Assembly (NCBI GenBank): GCA_002385755.1 | Contig: DGED01000069.1 | Location: forward strand, 507-5,633 | Source of the DNA: Caryophanales bacterium UBA3935 | GTDB taxonomy: Bacteria; Bacillota_I; Bacilli_A; ML615J-28; CAG-698 | Direction: 5' to 3' | Length of the DNA: 5,127 nucleotides | In this document: positions 1 to 5,127 of the stretch, piece after piece | Layout: each line of letters opens with the position of its first letter | How positions within the stretch are numbered: the stretch's first letter is position 1 | The notes under the pieces: model-generated | Database searches by the model: none | What the model was told of the DNA's origin: nothing | Seen by the model: only the letters and a program-made list of their open reading frames with translations | Position numbers and translations under genes: made by a program

Positions 1-699
1 ATCGATAGGGAAGCGATAACTTCCCAATTTATGAGCGAAGGCTACCAGCGCGTCGTCCTGACGGTTGATTTGGAAGACGAAAGCGAGACGTCCTTCGGTT
101 TCTTTGCGGAGTTGGAGAACCTGCTTGAAGAAGAGGCGGGCGAATATTACCTAATATCGAGCACGGCGACTATTATGGCGATTAAGGAATCCTCGAGTCG
201 CGACCACATCGTCACGCTCGCGATTTCCGTCGGGTTGATATTTCTAATCATCGCCTTGTCGTTTAAATCGATATTCGTTCCCCTGCTGTTAATCGTCGTG
301 ATCCAGGGCGCGATTTTTATCAACATGGCGATAGCAAACGTCGCCGGGACGCGGATAATCTTTCTAGGTTATTTGATAGTGAACTGCATCCAGCTTGGCG
401 CGACCATCGACTACGGCATTCTTTATACCGACCGATATTTGAGTCACCGCGGGAAGAGTTCCCGCGCCGAGAGCGTAGCCAACGCCACAAGCGAAGCGCT
501 CCCGACGATTATGACTTCGGGTTTGATCCTCTTTTGCGCCGGAATGGTCTTGTCGGCGGTATCGGGAATACCGGTCGTCGCCTTAATGGGGCGCCTGATT
601 GGCGTCGGCGGCCTGATTTCCGTCGCCATGATATTATTCGTCTTACCCCAAACATTATTGCTAGCCGACCGCGTTCTTCTAAAGAAAGGCGCGAAATAA
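1..699 (+). CDS. RND/MMPL-family membrane transporter, C-terminal part (5' end outside window)
   Basis: The reading frame is open from base 1, so this is the last 232 residues of a larger protein. The ATG at 31 is internal and not a credible start. Visible residues 1 to about 65 look like the end of the second large extracytoplasmic loop. Five hydrophobic segments follow, at about 68-88, 90-112, 117-142, 168-188 and 197-221, matching TM8 to TM12 of the 12-helix RND fold. The third holds a GATIDYGIL stretch with Asp137 (bases 409-411), matching the GxxxDY motif of MMPL proteins; in this family that acidic residue belongs to the proton relay. The end is a short basic tail. Members export lipids, hydrophobic compounds or drugs by proton motive force, and the substrate cannot be told from this part. 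It converges on the HAD gene and shares a terminator with it. Family confidence is high; function is open. Confidence 0.88.
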   Translation: MDREAITSQFMSEGYQRVVLTVDLEDESETSFGFFAELENLLEEEAGEYYLISSTATIMAIKESSSRDHIVTLAISVGLIFLIIALSFKSIFVPLLLIVVIQGAIFINMAIANVAGTRIIFLGYLIVNCIQLGATIDYGILYTDRYLSHRGKSSRAESVANATSEALPTIMTSGLILFCAGMVLSAVSGIPVVALMGRLIGVGGLISVAMILFVLPQTLLLADRVLLKKGAK

Positions 700-701
700 A
701 A

Positions 702-733
702 AAAACCCTCGCCATGTAACGGGCGGGGGTTTT
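702..733. terminator. Bidirectional intrinsic terminator between convergent genes
   Basis: A 12-bp stem pairs 702-713 (AAAACCCTCGCC) with 722-733 (GGCGGGGGTTTT) around an 8-nt loop. There is one G-T wobble, and A/T arms flank a GC core. Read on + it ends the transporter transcript, whose stop is at 697-699. Read on - it ends the HAD transcript, and there the hairpin runs into a longer T tract (complement of the A run at 698-705). The HAD stop codon (732-734) lies partly inside the hairpin arm. Seen directly in the sequence; termination itself is inferred. Confidence 0.85.
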
Positions 734-1541
734 ACAATCTATGAAAATATTTCTTTAAAAAATAATAAACGCCGTTGTTTTCGACCGATTTTGTGATATA
801 TTTGGCTGTTTTCAACAATTCCGGGTGGCCGTTGGCCATCGCTACGGAAACCGATGCCGAGCCCAACAAGTCGATGTCGTTATGGCCGTCGCCAAAGGCG
901 ATAATCTTCTTATCGGGAATTCCGTAATAATGGGCGACCTTTTTAAGGGCCCTGCCTTTTGAGGTTTTGGCGTTATAAACCTCGCCGAGAACCAGGCCGT
1001 CGGGGATCGGCCAGAACCTAAGATCGATGTTGTCGTGTTTTGATTTAAGGTAAGCGGAGATTTCCTCCTGTTTGGCGGCCTCGGCGTAAATAATCGCGCC
1101 GTTGGGATCGTTATGGAGAATATCTTGGGGATCGCCAATGGCGAGGTTTCCCCCGTCCGCATGAAGAAATGGCCGAATCTGGTCATCCTTTTTCCATAAA
1201 TAAATATCGTCCTCAACCTCGCAGAAAACATTGATGATCGCGTCGGACTTTTCTTTAATCAAATCAATGATTACTTGCTTATCGATCGTTATTATCGTTT
1301 TCGGAAAAAAATAATCGCTCGGGTTGTGGACAAGGGCGCCGTTATAATTGATAATCGGCGTGTCGAGCTCGAGCATTTCGTATGCAGGTTTAGTCGAGCG
1401 GTAAGGACGACCCGTGGCGATAACGACGTAATTTGTTTTCGCGAGTTTTTTCAAATAACGGATGCTTTTATGGTCGTAGTTGTCGAAATCGGTGACGAGC
1501 GTGCCGTCCAAATCAACGGCGATCAAAAAATCTTTGTTCAT
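732..1541 (-). CDS. Cof-type HAD-IIB family phosphatase
   Basis: A protein of 269 residues, the usual length for Cof-type HAD hydrolases, which are cytoplasmic Mg2+-dependent phosphatases of sugar phosphates, nucleotides or cofactor intermediates. All four HAD motifs are present: DLDGTL (nucleophile Asp10, acid/base Asp12), ATGRP (Thr43), the motif III Lys in TSKG (Lys196), and GDGHND (Asp219, Asp223) for metal binding. Residues of about 85-190 form the C2-type cap between motifs II and III, which sets the substrate. I start at the ATG 1539-1541 because GAGG lies 6 nt upstream and the protein then begins three residues before the first hydrophobic strand. The frame could be extended to an ATG at 1562 or a TTG at 1580, but these have no Shine-Dalgarno site and lie across the candidate -10. 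It is monocistronic. Its substrate cannot be predicted, as this family is promiscuous. Confidence 0.93.
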   Translation of the reverse strand: MNKDFLIAVDLDGTLVTDFDNYDHKSIRYLKKLAKTNYVVIATGRPYRSTKPAYEMLELDTPIINYNGALVHNPSDYFFPKTIITIDKQVIIDLIKEKSDAIINVFCEVEDDIYLWKKDDQIRPFLHADGGNLAIGDPQDILHNDPNGAIIYAEAAKQEEISAYLKSKHDNIDLRFWPIPDGLVLGEVYNAKTSKGRALKKVAHYYGIPDKKIIAFGDGHNDIDLLGSASVSVAMANGHPELLKTAKYITKSVENNGVYYFLKKYFHRL

Positions 1542-1547
1542 GATTAA

Positions 1548-1551
1548 CCTC
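1548..1551 (-). promoter_or_regulatory. Shine-Dalgarno site deciding the HAD gene start
   Basis: On the minus strand GAGG is followed by 6 nt (TTAATC) and then ATG at 1541. The upstream in-frame alternatives lack any such site, which supports the 269-residue form. Confidence 0.7.
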
Positions 1552-1565
1552 GCGTTTTTCATAAT

Positions 1566-1592
1566 ATTATCACAAAACAAAACAAATGTCTA
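1566..1592 (-). promoter_or_regulatory. Candidate sigma-A type promoter for the HAD gene
   Basis: On the minus strand TAGACA (1592-1587, five of six to TTGACA) is followed after 15 nt by GATAAT (1571-1566, five of six to TATAAT). The -10 is preceded by TGT, giving an extended -10 (TGn). The 15-nt spacer is short, and the extended -10 could compensate. Initiation would fall near 1555-1560, just upstream of the GAGG site, leaving a leader of about 15-20 nt. The match is by eye only. Confidence 0.45.
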
Positions 1593-1628
1593 GAAATTAA
1601 AAATTATCTTGCGGGAAGGAGGAGAACG

Positions 1629-1662
1629 AAAAAGGCTCGCGCGCAGCCCGGCGGGCGTTTTT
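1629..1662. terminator. Terminator-like hairpin in the divergent intergenic region
   Basis: The left arm AAAAAGGCTCGC (1629-1640) pairs with GCGGGCGTTTTT (1651-1662) around a 10-nt loop. There is one G-G mismatch and one T-G wobble. The A5 and T5 flanks make it terminator-shaped on both strands. A smaller GCCC/GGGC stem (1646-1649 with 1653-1656) is an alternative fold. It lies between two genes that point away from each other, where no terminator is required. On - it would stop transcripts entering from the right before the HAD promoter; on + it would stop antisense transcripts leaving the HAD region. Confidence 0.6.
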
Positions 1663-1670
1663 CATTTTTA

Positions 1671-1720
1671 TACTATAAATTGCGTTTAGGTCTTGTTGCA
1701 ATAACATCTGTTTTATAGTA
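1671..1720. repeat. Inverted repeat in promoter region upstream of the membrane-protein operon
   Basis: TACTATAAA (1671-1679) is perfectly repeated in inverse as TTTATAGTA (1712-1720), with 32 nt between. Inside it TTGC (1680-1683) and GCAA (1698-1701) continue the dyad with a bulge on the right. The right arm touches the candidate -10. It could be an operator or chance symmetry in AT-rich DNA; no regulator is visible nearby. Confidence 0.4.
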
Positions 1721-1724
1721 AAAT
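1696..1724 (+). promoter_or_regulatory. Candidate promoter of the three-gene + strand operon
   Basis: TTGCAA (1696-1701, four of six to TTGACA) is followed after exactly 17 nt by TAAAAT (1719-1724, five of six to TATAAT). Initiation would be near 1731, about 20 nt before the ATG at 1753. No other promoter-like pair or terminator is evident between here and the end of the window outside coding sequence, so this may drive all three genes. Judged by eye only. Confidence 0.5.
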
Positions 1725-1752
1725 ATAAGTTAGTTAGGAAAAGTGATTTGAT

Positions 1753-2541
1753 ATGAATCTGCTGCGCAAATTGAAAGATTTTTTCGCCGAGTTGTTCGGG
1801 AAGTTTTCCTTGGATAATCTTTTGATTCTCTTTTTTGGGATCATTATCGGGTTTTTGGTTTGCCTGATGATATATTTGGTCTTTGTTTTTATATCCCTGA
1901 AGAAGGGGGAAAAAAGATATCAAGCCCAGAAGCGGGAGATTGAAGACGAGAAAATCGCGCGGCTGATTCGCAGCGCCCGCAACCTGTTCATCGAGGAATA
2001 CGCGAACGAAACGCTCGGGCAAAAAATCAACGCCGTCGGGAAGATATCTTGGAATCTAATCAACGATATCGCGAAAGTGTATTACCCGAAGTCCAATTAC
2101 CCGATTTACGAGCTGAGTCTCGACGAGTTGATTATCCTTAACCATTACATTACCGACCGGGTCGATATGATTTTCAAGGGCCCGGTGCTTAGCCCGCTGA
2201 AAAAAGTGAAAATCGCCAATATCTTAAAGTTATTCGAGATTAAGAAAAAAATTGACGAGAACGTGGCCGTGAAAGCCGTCAATAAATTGAAAATACCGAA
2301 AATACTACAAGCAACGGTCGCCGTGCTAAATATTTTCAACCCCGCCTACTGGGTTAAAAAGTTAATGGTAAACACGACGATCCTGGCGGCGAGCAATAAG
2401 ATCTGCACCACGATTATCGACGTCGTGGGCGAGGAGACAAACAAAGTTTACAGTAAAAATGTTTTTAATCGCGAAAAAATAGCGAATCTGGAAATCGAAC
2501 AATCGATTCTCGAATTGGAATCAATGGTTGAAAAAGAATAG
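1753..2541 (+). CDS. Unrecognised single-pass membrane protein, first gene of the ftsK operon
   Basis: A protein of 262 residues that I do not recognise. A short N-terminal amphipathic stretch (1-20) leads into one strong membrane segment at about 22-48. A basic, charged, possibly coiled-coil region follows (50-72), then a mostly helical, soluble-looking domain to the end. Two moderately hydrophobic stretches (about 183-200 and 204-226) could be amphipathic helices or a weak second membrane contact, and 239-262 is a charged helix. The flanking basic residues favour a cytoplasmic C-terminal domain. There is no cleavable signal peptide pattern and no enzyme motif that I can see. The start ATG has only AGGA at 1736-1739, 13 nt away, so translation may be modest. 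It ends 13 nt before the translocase gene, which itself has no membrane part, so a role in anchoring or segregation is conceivable but is only inferred. Confidence 0.85.
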   Translation: MNLLRKLKDFFAELFGKFSLDNLLILFFGIIIGFLVCLMIYLVFVFISLKKGEKRYQAQKREIEDEKIARLIRSARNLFIEEYANETLGQKINAVGKISWNLINDIAKVYYPKSNYPIYELSLDELIILNHYITDRVDMIFKGPVLSPLKKVKIANILKLFEIKKKIDENVAVKAVNKLKIPKILQATVAVLNIFNPAYWVKKLMVNTTILAASNKICTTIIDVVGEETNKVYSKNVFNREKIANLEIEQSILELESMVEKE

Positions 2542-2544
2542 GAG
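2540..2544 (+). promoter_or_regulatory. Shine-Dalgarno site deciding the ftsK start
   Basis: AGGAG overlaps the TAG stop of the upstream gene. It stands 10 nt before the ATG at 2555 but only 1 nt before the ATG at 2546, which is too close to work. An upstream TTG at 2528 has a weak GGAA 7 nt away. The site therefore favours 2555 and suggests translational coupling to the upstream gene. Confidence 0.6.
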
Positions 2545-2554
2545 CATGAAGGGC

Positions 2555-4516
2555 ATGAGACGAAAAAACTTTTATATCGCCAGAATTGACAAAGAAATAG
2601 AAAAAGAAACTAAGGAACAAAACAAATCCGAGGATCAAAAATTTCGCCCGGAACCTTTTGTTTCCACGATCTCGGGTTATAACGTGAAAGACAAGCCTTC
2701 TTTCCCGTATATTAAATGGAATAACCGCGGCTTGCAATACGAGGGTTTAAGGGACAGGAGAAAAATCAGCGAGGATGAGAGAAAAAAGATTTACGGAACG
2801 GAATATTACGAGTTCGCGCCGATTTTAAAACCGATGATCGACGGCGAGCCGGTGGGCTCGAACCGCGCCAATGACGATGAAGAATGGGCCGGGGAGAGCG
2901 CCGGGCGAGAGGAAGCGCCGGAAATCGACGACGAGTATGACTTCTTGAAAGACGCCGTTTCCTCAAGAGCAAAGGTTCCCGAATTCAAACCCCGCGCCGA
3001 CGAGCCCGCGCCGGAAGAAATCTATTCTTCGCCGGGGAAAAAAGACCCGCTCGCAAATTCGGTCGCTTCCCGTCCGAAGCCGCGCAAATACGAGCGCCCA
3101 CCTTTAAGCATATTAAAACGGGGCGAGAAATCGCCTTTTCCCGATTACGGACACGTGATCATCCAAAAGGATATTATCGACCGGACCCTGCGCGATTTCA
3201 AGATCGGCGGCCGTGTTGTCGAATACACGAAGGGACCGAGCGTTACCCAATTTGAGATCAAACTCGATCCCGGCGTTAAGGTCGAGCGGGTTAAAAATAT
3301 CTCGCGCAACCTGCAGATGAGCCTTGAGGGCAAATCGATCAGGATCGAGGCCCCGATTCCGGGAAAAAGCACGATCGGCATCGAGGTGCCGAACCAGGTC
3401 CGGGAGAAGGTGTGTTTCGGGGACTTGATCGCTGAACCGGGGTTTTTAAACGACGGCAATCCGCTGAACGTCGTTTTGGGGATTGATATCGGCGGGAATT
3501 TCGTCAATCTAGATATCGTCAGCATGCCGCACGCTTTAATCGCCGGGACGACCGGGAGCGGGAAGAGCGTCTGTATTCATTCGATTATCAACAGCATATT
3601 ATATAAGGCCAATCCCGAGGAAGTCAAGTTGATTTTAATCGATCCGAAGCTGATTGAATTCGCCAGCTATGAGGATATCCCGCACTTGGCGACGCCGGTT
3701 ATCAACGACCCGAAACTGGCGACGGTCGCCCTGAAATGGGCGGTCGAGGAAATGGAAAGCCGCTATGAGCTGTTCCGTTCCTACAAACGTCGCGACTTCC
3801 AGACCTATAACGAGCTTGCAAAGGAAGACCCCCGGGTTTCCCCCTTGCCTTACATAATTATCATTATCGACGAGCTCGCGGACTTGATGTTTGTGGCCGC
3901 GTCCTCGGTCGAGGAATATATCCAGCGTCTCGCCCAAAAGGCCCGCGCCGCCGGCATTCACCTGATTATGGCGACGCAGCGGCCGTCCACCGACGTCATC
4001 AAAGGAACCATTAAGGCCAATATCCAGACGCGCATCGCTTTCGCCGTCAATTCCCAGGTCGACTCGATGACGATTCTCGATAAATCGGGCGCCGACAAGC
4101 TTCTCGGCCAGGGAGATATGCTATATAGCGACGGGGTGAACGAAACCCGCGTGCAAGGCTCGTTCATCTCTCTTGACGAGATTACCGACGTTACCGATTA
4201 TATAAAGGCCCGTCACGATCCCGACTTTATGTTCTCGAGCGACGACTTAAAGCAGAAGATGCAGCGCGAGGAGGAAACGGCGGTCGATCCGACGGACGAC
4301 GAGTACTTTACCGTCATCGCCCGGGATGTCGTCGAAAACGATAACGCCTCCATCAACCGCATTCAAAAAGCCTACGGGATCGGCTTTAACCGCGCGCAAA
4401 GCATTATGATGGGGCTTGAGGAACTGGGCATCGTTTCGGAAGGCGTCGCCGGCCGCCCGCGCCGCGTGTTGGTCACCATCGAAGAATTGGAAGGGATATT
4501 GAATGAATGGAAATAA
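2555..4516 (+). CDS. ftsK: FtsK/SpoIIIE-type DNA translocase lacking the N-terminal membrane domain
   Basis: A hexameric ATP-driven double-stranded DNA pump that clears or segregates chromosomes at the division septum. The product is 653 residues. Residues 1 to about 190 are hydrophilic and low in complexity, with an acidic patch at about 106-129 and no membrane segment. The alpha domain follows (about 193-300). The RecA-like beta domain then carries Walker A GTTGSGKS (331-338, Lys337), Walker B IIIIDE (Asp439, Glu440) and the family motif ATQRPSTDVI (473-482). A winged-helix gamma domain ends the protein (581-648) and keeps the IGFNRA segment (609-614) of the helix that reads polar DNA signals in FtsK/SpoIIIE. 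Typical FtsK proteins have four N-terminal membrane helices and 750-1300 residues; soluble relatives such as Bacillus SftA exist. The motor is complete, so this is unlikely to be a decayed copy. The exact start is uncertain (2546 or TTG 2528 are alternatives). It overlaps the next gene by 14 nt. Confidence 0.93.
   Translation: MRRKNFYIARIDKEIEKETKEQNKSEDQKFRPEPFVSTISGYNVKDKPSFPYIKWNNRGLQYEGLRDRRKISEDERKKIYGTEYYEFAPILKPMIDGEPVGSNRANDDEEWAGESAGREEAPEIDDEYDFLKDAVSSRAKVPEFKPRADEPAPEEIYSSPGKKDPLANSVASRPKPRKYERPPLSILKRGEKSPFPDYGHVIIQKDIIDRTLRDFKIGGRVVEYTKGPSVTQFEIKLDPGVKVERVKNISRNLQMSLEGKSIRIEAPIPGKSTIGIEVPNQVREKVCFGDLIAEPGFLNDGNPLNVVLGIDIGGNFVNLDIVSMPHALIAGTTGSGKSVCIHSIINSILYKANPEEVKLILIDPKLIEFASYEDIPHLATPVINDPKLATVALKWAVEEMESRYELFRSYKRRDFQTYNELAKEDPRVSPLPYIIIIIDELADLMFVAASSVEEYIQRLAQKARAAGIHLIMATQRPSTDVIKGTIKANIQTRIAFAVNSQVDSMTILDKSGADKLLGQGDMLYSDGVNETRVQGSFISLDEITDVTDYIKARHDPDFMFSSDDLKQKMQREEETAVDPTDDEYFTVIARDVVENDNASINRIQKAYGIGFNRAQSIMMGLEELGIVSEGVAGRPRRVLVTIEELEGILNEWK
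4489..4496 (+). promoter_or_regulatory. Shine-Dalgarno site for the signal peptidase gene, inside ftsK
   Basis: GGAAGGGA lies within the last ftsK codons, 6 nt before the ATG at 4503. This strong, well-spaced site supports that start and a translationally coupled overlap. Confidence 0.75.
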
Positions 4517-5127
4517 TGTAAAAGATAAGAAAGAAATTACCCCCGGGCAAATCTTTAAAAAAGCAATCGCCCTCGCGATTACTTTTTTGCTTTTGCTTTT
4601 GATGCTCGTTTTGCCGGTAAGCAAAATCGCCTTAATCAGGAAATCGTTTATTTATTTGACGCTTTTTATATCGGCGGCCGTCGCCGCGGCGGCGATTATT
4701 TTCCGGCGCCGGGAGTATCCGGATAAATTCGTTCGTTTTTATTATCATTTCGCGGATTTTTTATTCACTCTTAATGTCGTGTTGATCGCCGTGCAGATTT
4801 TTTTCGCGTTTCTCTTTTTTCCCGCGACCGTGGACAAAACTTCGATGTATCCGAATCTTGCGGACGGAGACAAGATTATCGTGCGAAGCCGAGCGCTCCC
4901 GAAGCATTTGGATGTCGTCATCCTTAAGGTCGACCGCGAACACAATGTTCTCGCGGACGGCGTCGTTGACGGCGAGCTAATCGTCAAAAGAGTGATCGGC
5001 ATGCCGGGCGACACGTTTTACTACGAGGACGGGTATCTTTTCCTGAACGGCGAGAAAGTCGAGGAGTCATATCTCTTTGACGAAAACGGGGAATTTAAAT
5101 CCGGGAATATCTACGATACCAAAGCCG
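4503..5127 (+). CDS. lepB: Type I signal peptidase (S26 family), 3' end outside window
   Basis: The first 208 residues of a membrane-bound serine/lysine peptidase that removes signal peptides from exported proteins on the outer face of the membrane. The catalytic Ser114 sits in VDKTSMYPNL (box B, SMxP) and the general base Lys162 in VKRVIGMPGD (box D). Box C is seen as LDVVIL (about residues 134-139). The late box E (GDN/SxDSR type) lies beyond the window. Three hydrophobic segments precede the active site, at about 21-39, 49-67 and 85-106. Classical Gram-positive enzymes have one and E. coli LepB has two, so this form is enlarged at the N-terminus. The Ser-Lys spacing of 48 is longer than the 40 of Bacillus SipS, owing to an insert near 143-157. 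The start is supported by a good Shine-Dalgarno site; the gene overlaps ftsK by 14 nt and is probably co-transcribed with it. Confidence 0.92.
   Translation, partial: MNGNNVKDKKEITPGQIFKKAIALAITFLLLLLMLVLPVSKIALIRKSFIYLTLFISAAVAAAAIIFRRREYPDKFVRFYYHFADFLFTLNVVLIAVQIFFAFLFFPATVDKTSMYPNLADGDKIIVRSRALPKHLDVVILKVDREHNVLADGVVDGELIVKRVIGMPGDTFYYEDGYLFLNGEKVEESYLFDENGEFKSGNIYDTKA
4557..4588 (+). other. Terminator-like hairpin inside the signal peptidase coding region
   Basis: AAAAAAGCAATCGC (4557-4570) pairs with GCGATTACTTTTTT (4575-4588) around the tetraloop CCTC. Thirteen of fourteen pairs form, with one C-A mismatch. A T-rich stretch continues to about 4600. It covers codons 19-29, about 40 nt after the ftsK stop. 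It may lower transcription into the peptidase gene when translation lags, or it may be a by-product of Lys-Lys and Phe-Leu codons. Confidence 0.45.

Noticed and set aside
1597..2022. Open frame of 141 codons on the minus strand over the intergenic region and the start of the membrane-protein gene
   Set aside because: It runs antisense to a better-supported + gene, has no recognisable domain, and crosses the promoter region and the hairpin. It looks like a chance open frame.
2528..2554. TTG 2528 or ATG 2546 as the ftsK start
   Set aside because: TTG is a rare start with only a weak GGAA ahead of it, and the ATG at 2546 is 1 nt from AGGAG, too close for use. The ATG at 2555 fits best, though this is not certain.
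3404..3411. GAGAAGGT, one base from the Bacillus SRS polarity signal GAGAAGGG
   Set aside because: A single one-off match in 5 kb is expected by chance, and the signal for this organism is unknown. A genome-wide strand-skew search would be needed.
3635..3961. Antisense open frame of 108 codons in the beta-domain region of ftsK
   Set aside because: The ftsK strand encodes well-conserved Walker motifs here; the minus frame is a shadow with no domain.
4587..4601. Short tandem TTGCTT repeat
   Set aside because: It simply encodes alternating TTG and CTT leucines in a membrane helix; too short to call a functional repeat.
4247..4624. Antisense open frame of 125 codons across the ftsK end and lepB start
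   Set aside because: It opposes two clear genes and shows no motif or ribosome site.
1..5127. Mollicute-type genetic code with TGA read as tryptophan
   Set aside because: The Trp codons examined in the genes are TGG, no gene is interrupted by TGA, and the base composition is not AT-rich.

Overview
The window reads as ordinary bacterial chromosome: five protein-coding genes, short intergenic gaps, and no RNA genes, mobile elements or CRISPR array that I can see. Base composition is moderate to slightly GC-rich, with many GCG/GCC, CGC and GAC/ATC codons. Every Trp codon I checked is TGG, and the four complete stops are TAA or TAG, so the standard code applies. The protein flavour points to the Bacilli/Tenericutes side of the Firmicutes: a Cof-type HAD phosphatase, an MMPL efflux pump, and a Gram-positive-style type I signal peptidase next to an FtsK/SpoIIIE-type translocase. 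This assignment is an inference of low to moderate confidence, and I cannot name a genus.

Left part (1-1541): the 3' end of an RND/MMPL-family membrane transporter on + runs toward a Cof-type HAD hydrolase on -. Their stops are only 32 nt apart and share one bidirectional terminator hairpin.

Middle (1542-1752): a divergent intergenic region of about 210 nt. It holds a candidate promoter and Shine-Dalgarno site for the HAD gene, a second terminator-like hairpin, an inverted repeat, and a candidate + promoter built on a palindromic TTGCAA.

Right part (1753-5127): a tightly packed + strand operon of an unrecognised single-pass membrane protein, an FtsK-type DNA translocase with no membrane-spanning N-terminus, and a type I signal peptidase cut by the window end. 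The first two are 13 nt apart, and the translocase and peptidase overlap by 14 nt. The most interesting points are the soluble-looking FtsK made directly after a small membrane protein (a possible split membrane-anchor arrangement), the three membrane segments before the signal peptidase active site, and a terminator-like hairpin inside the first 30 codons of the peptidase gene. None of these is clear evidence of a new biological system.
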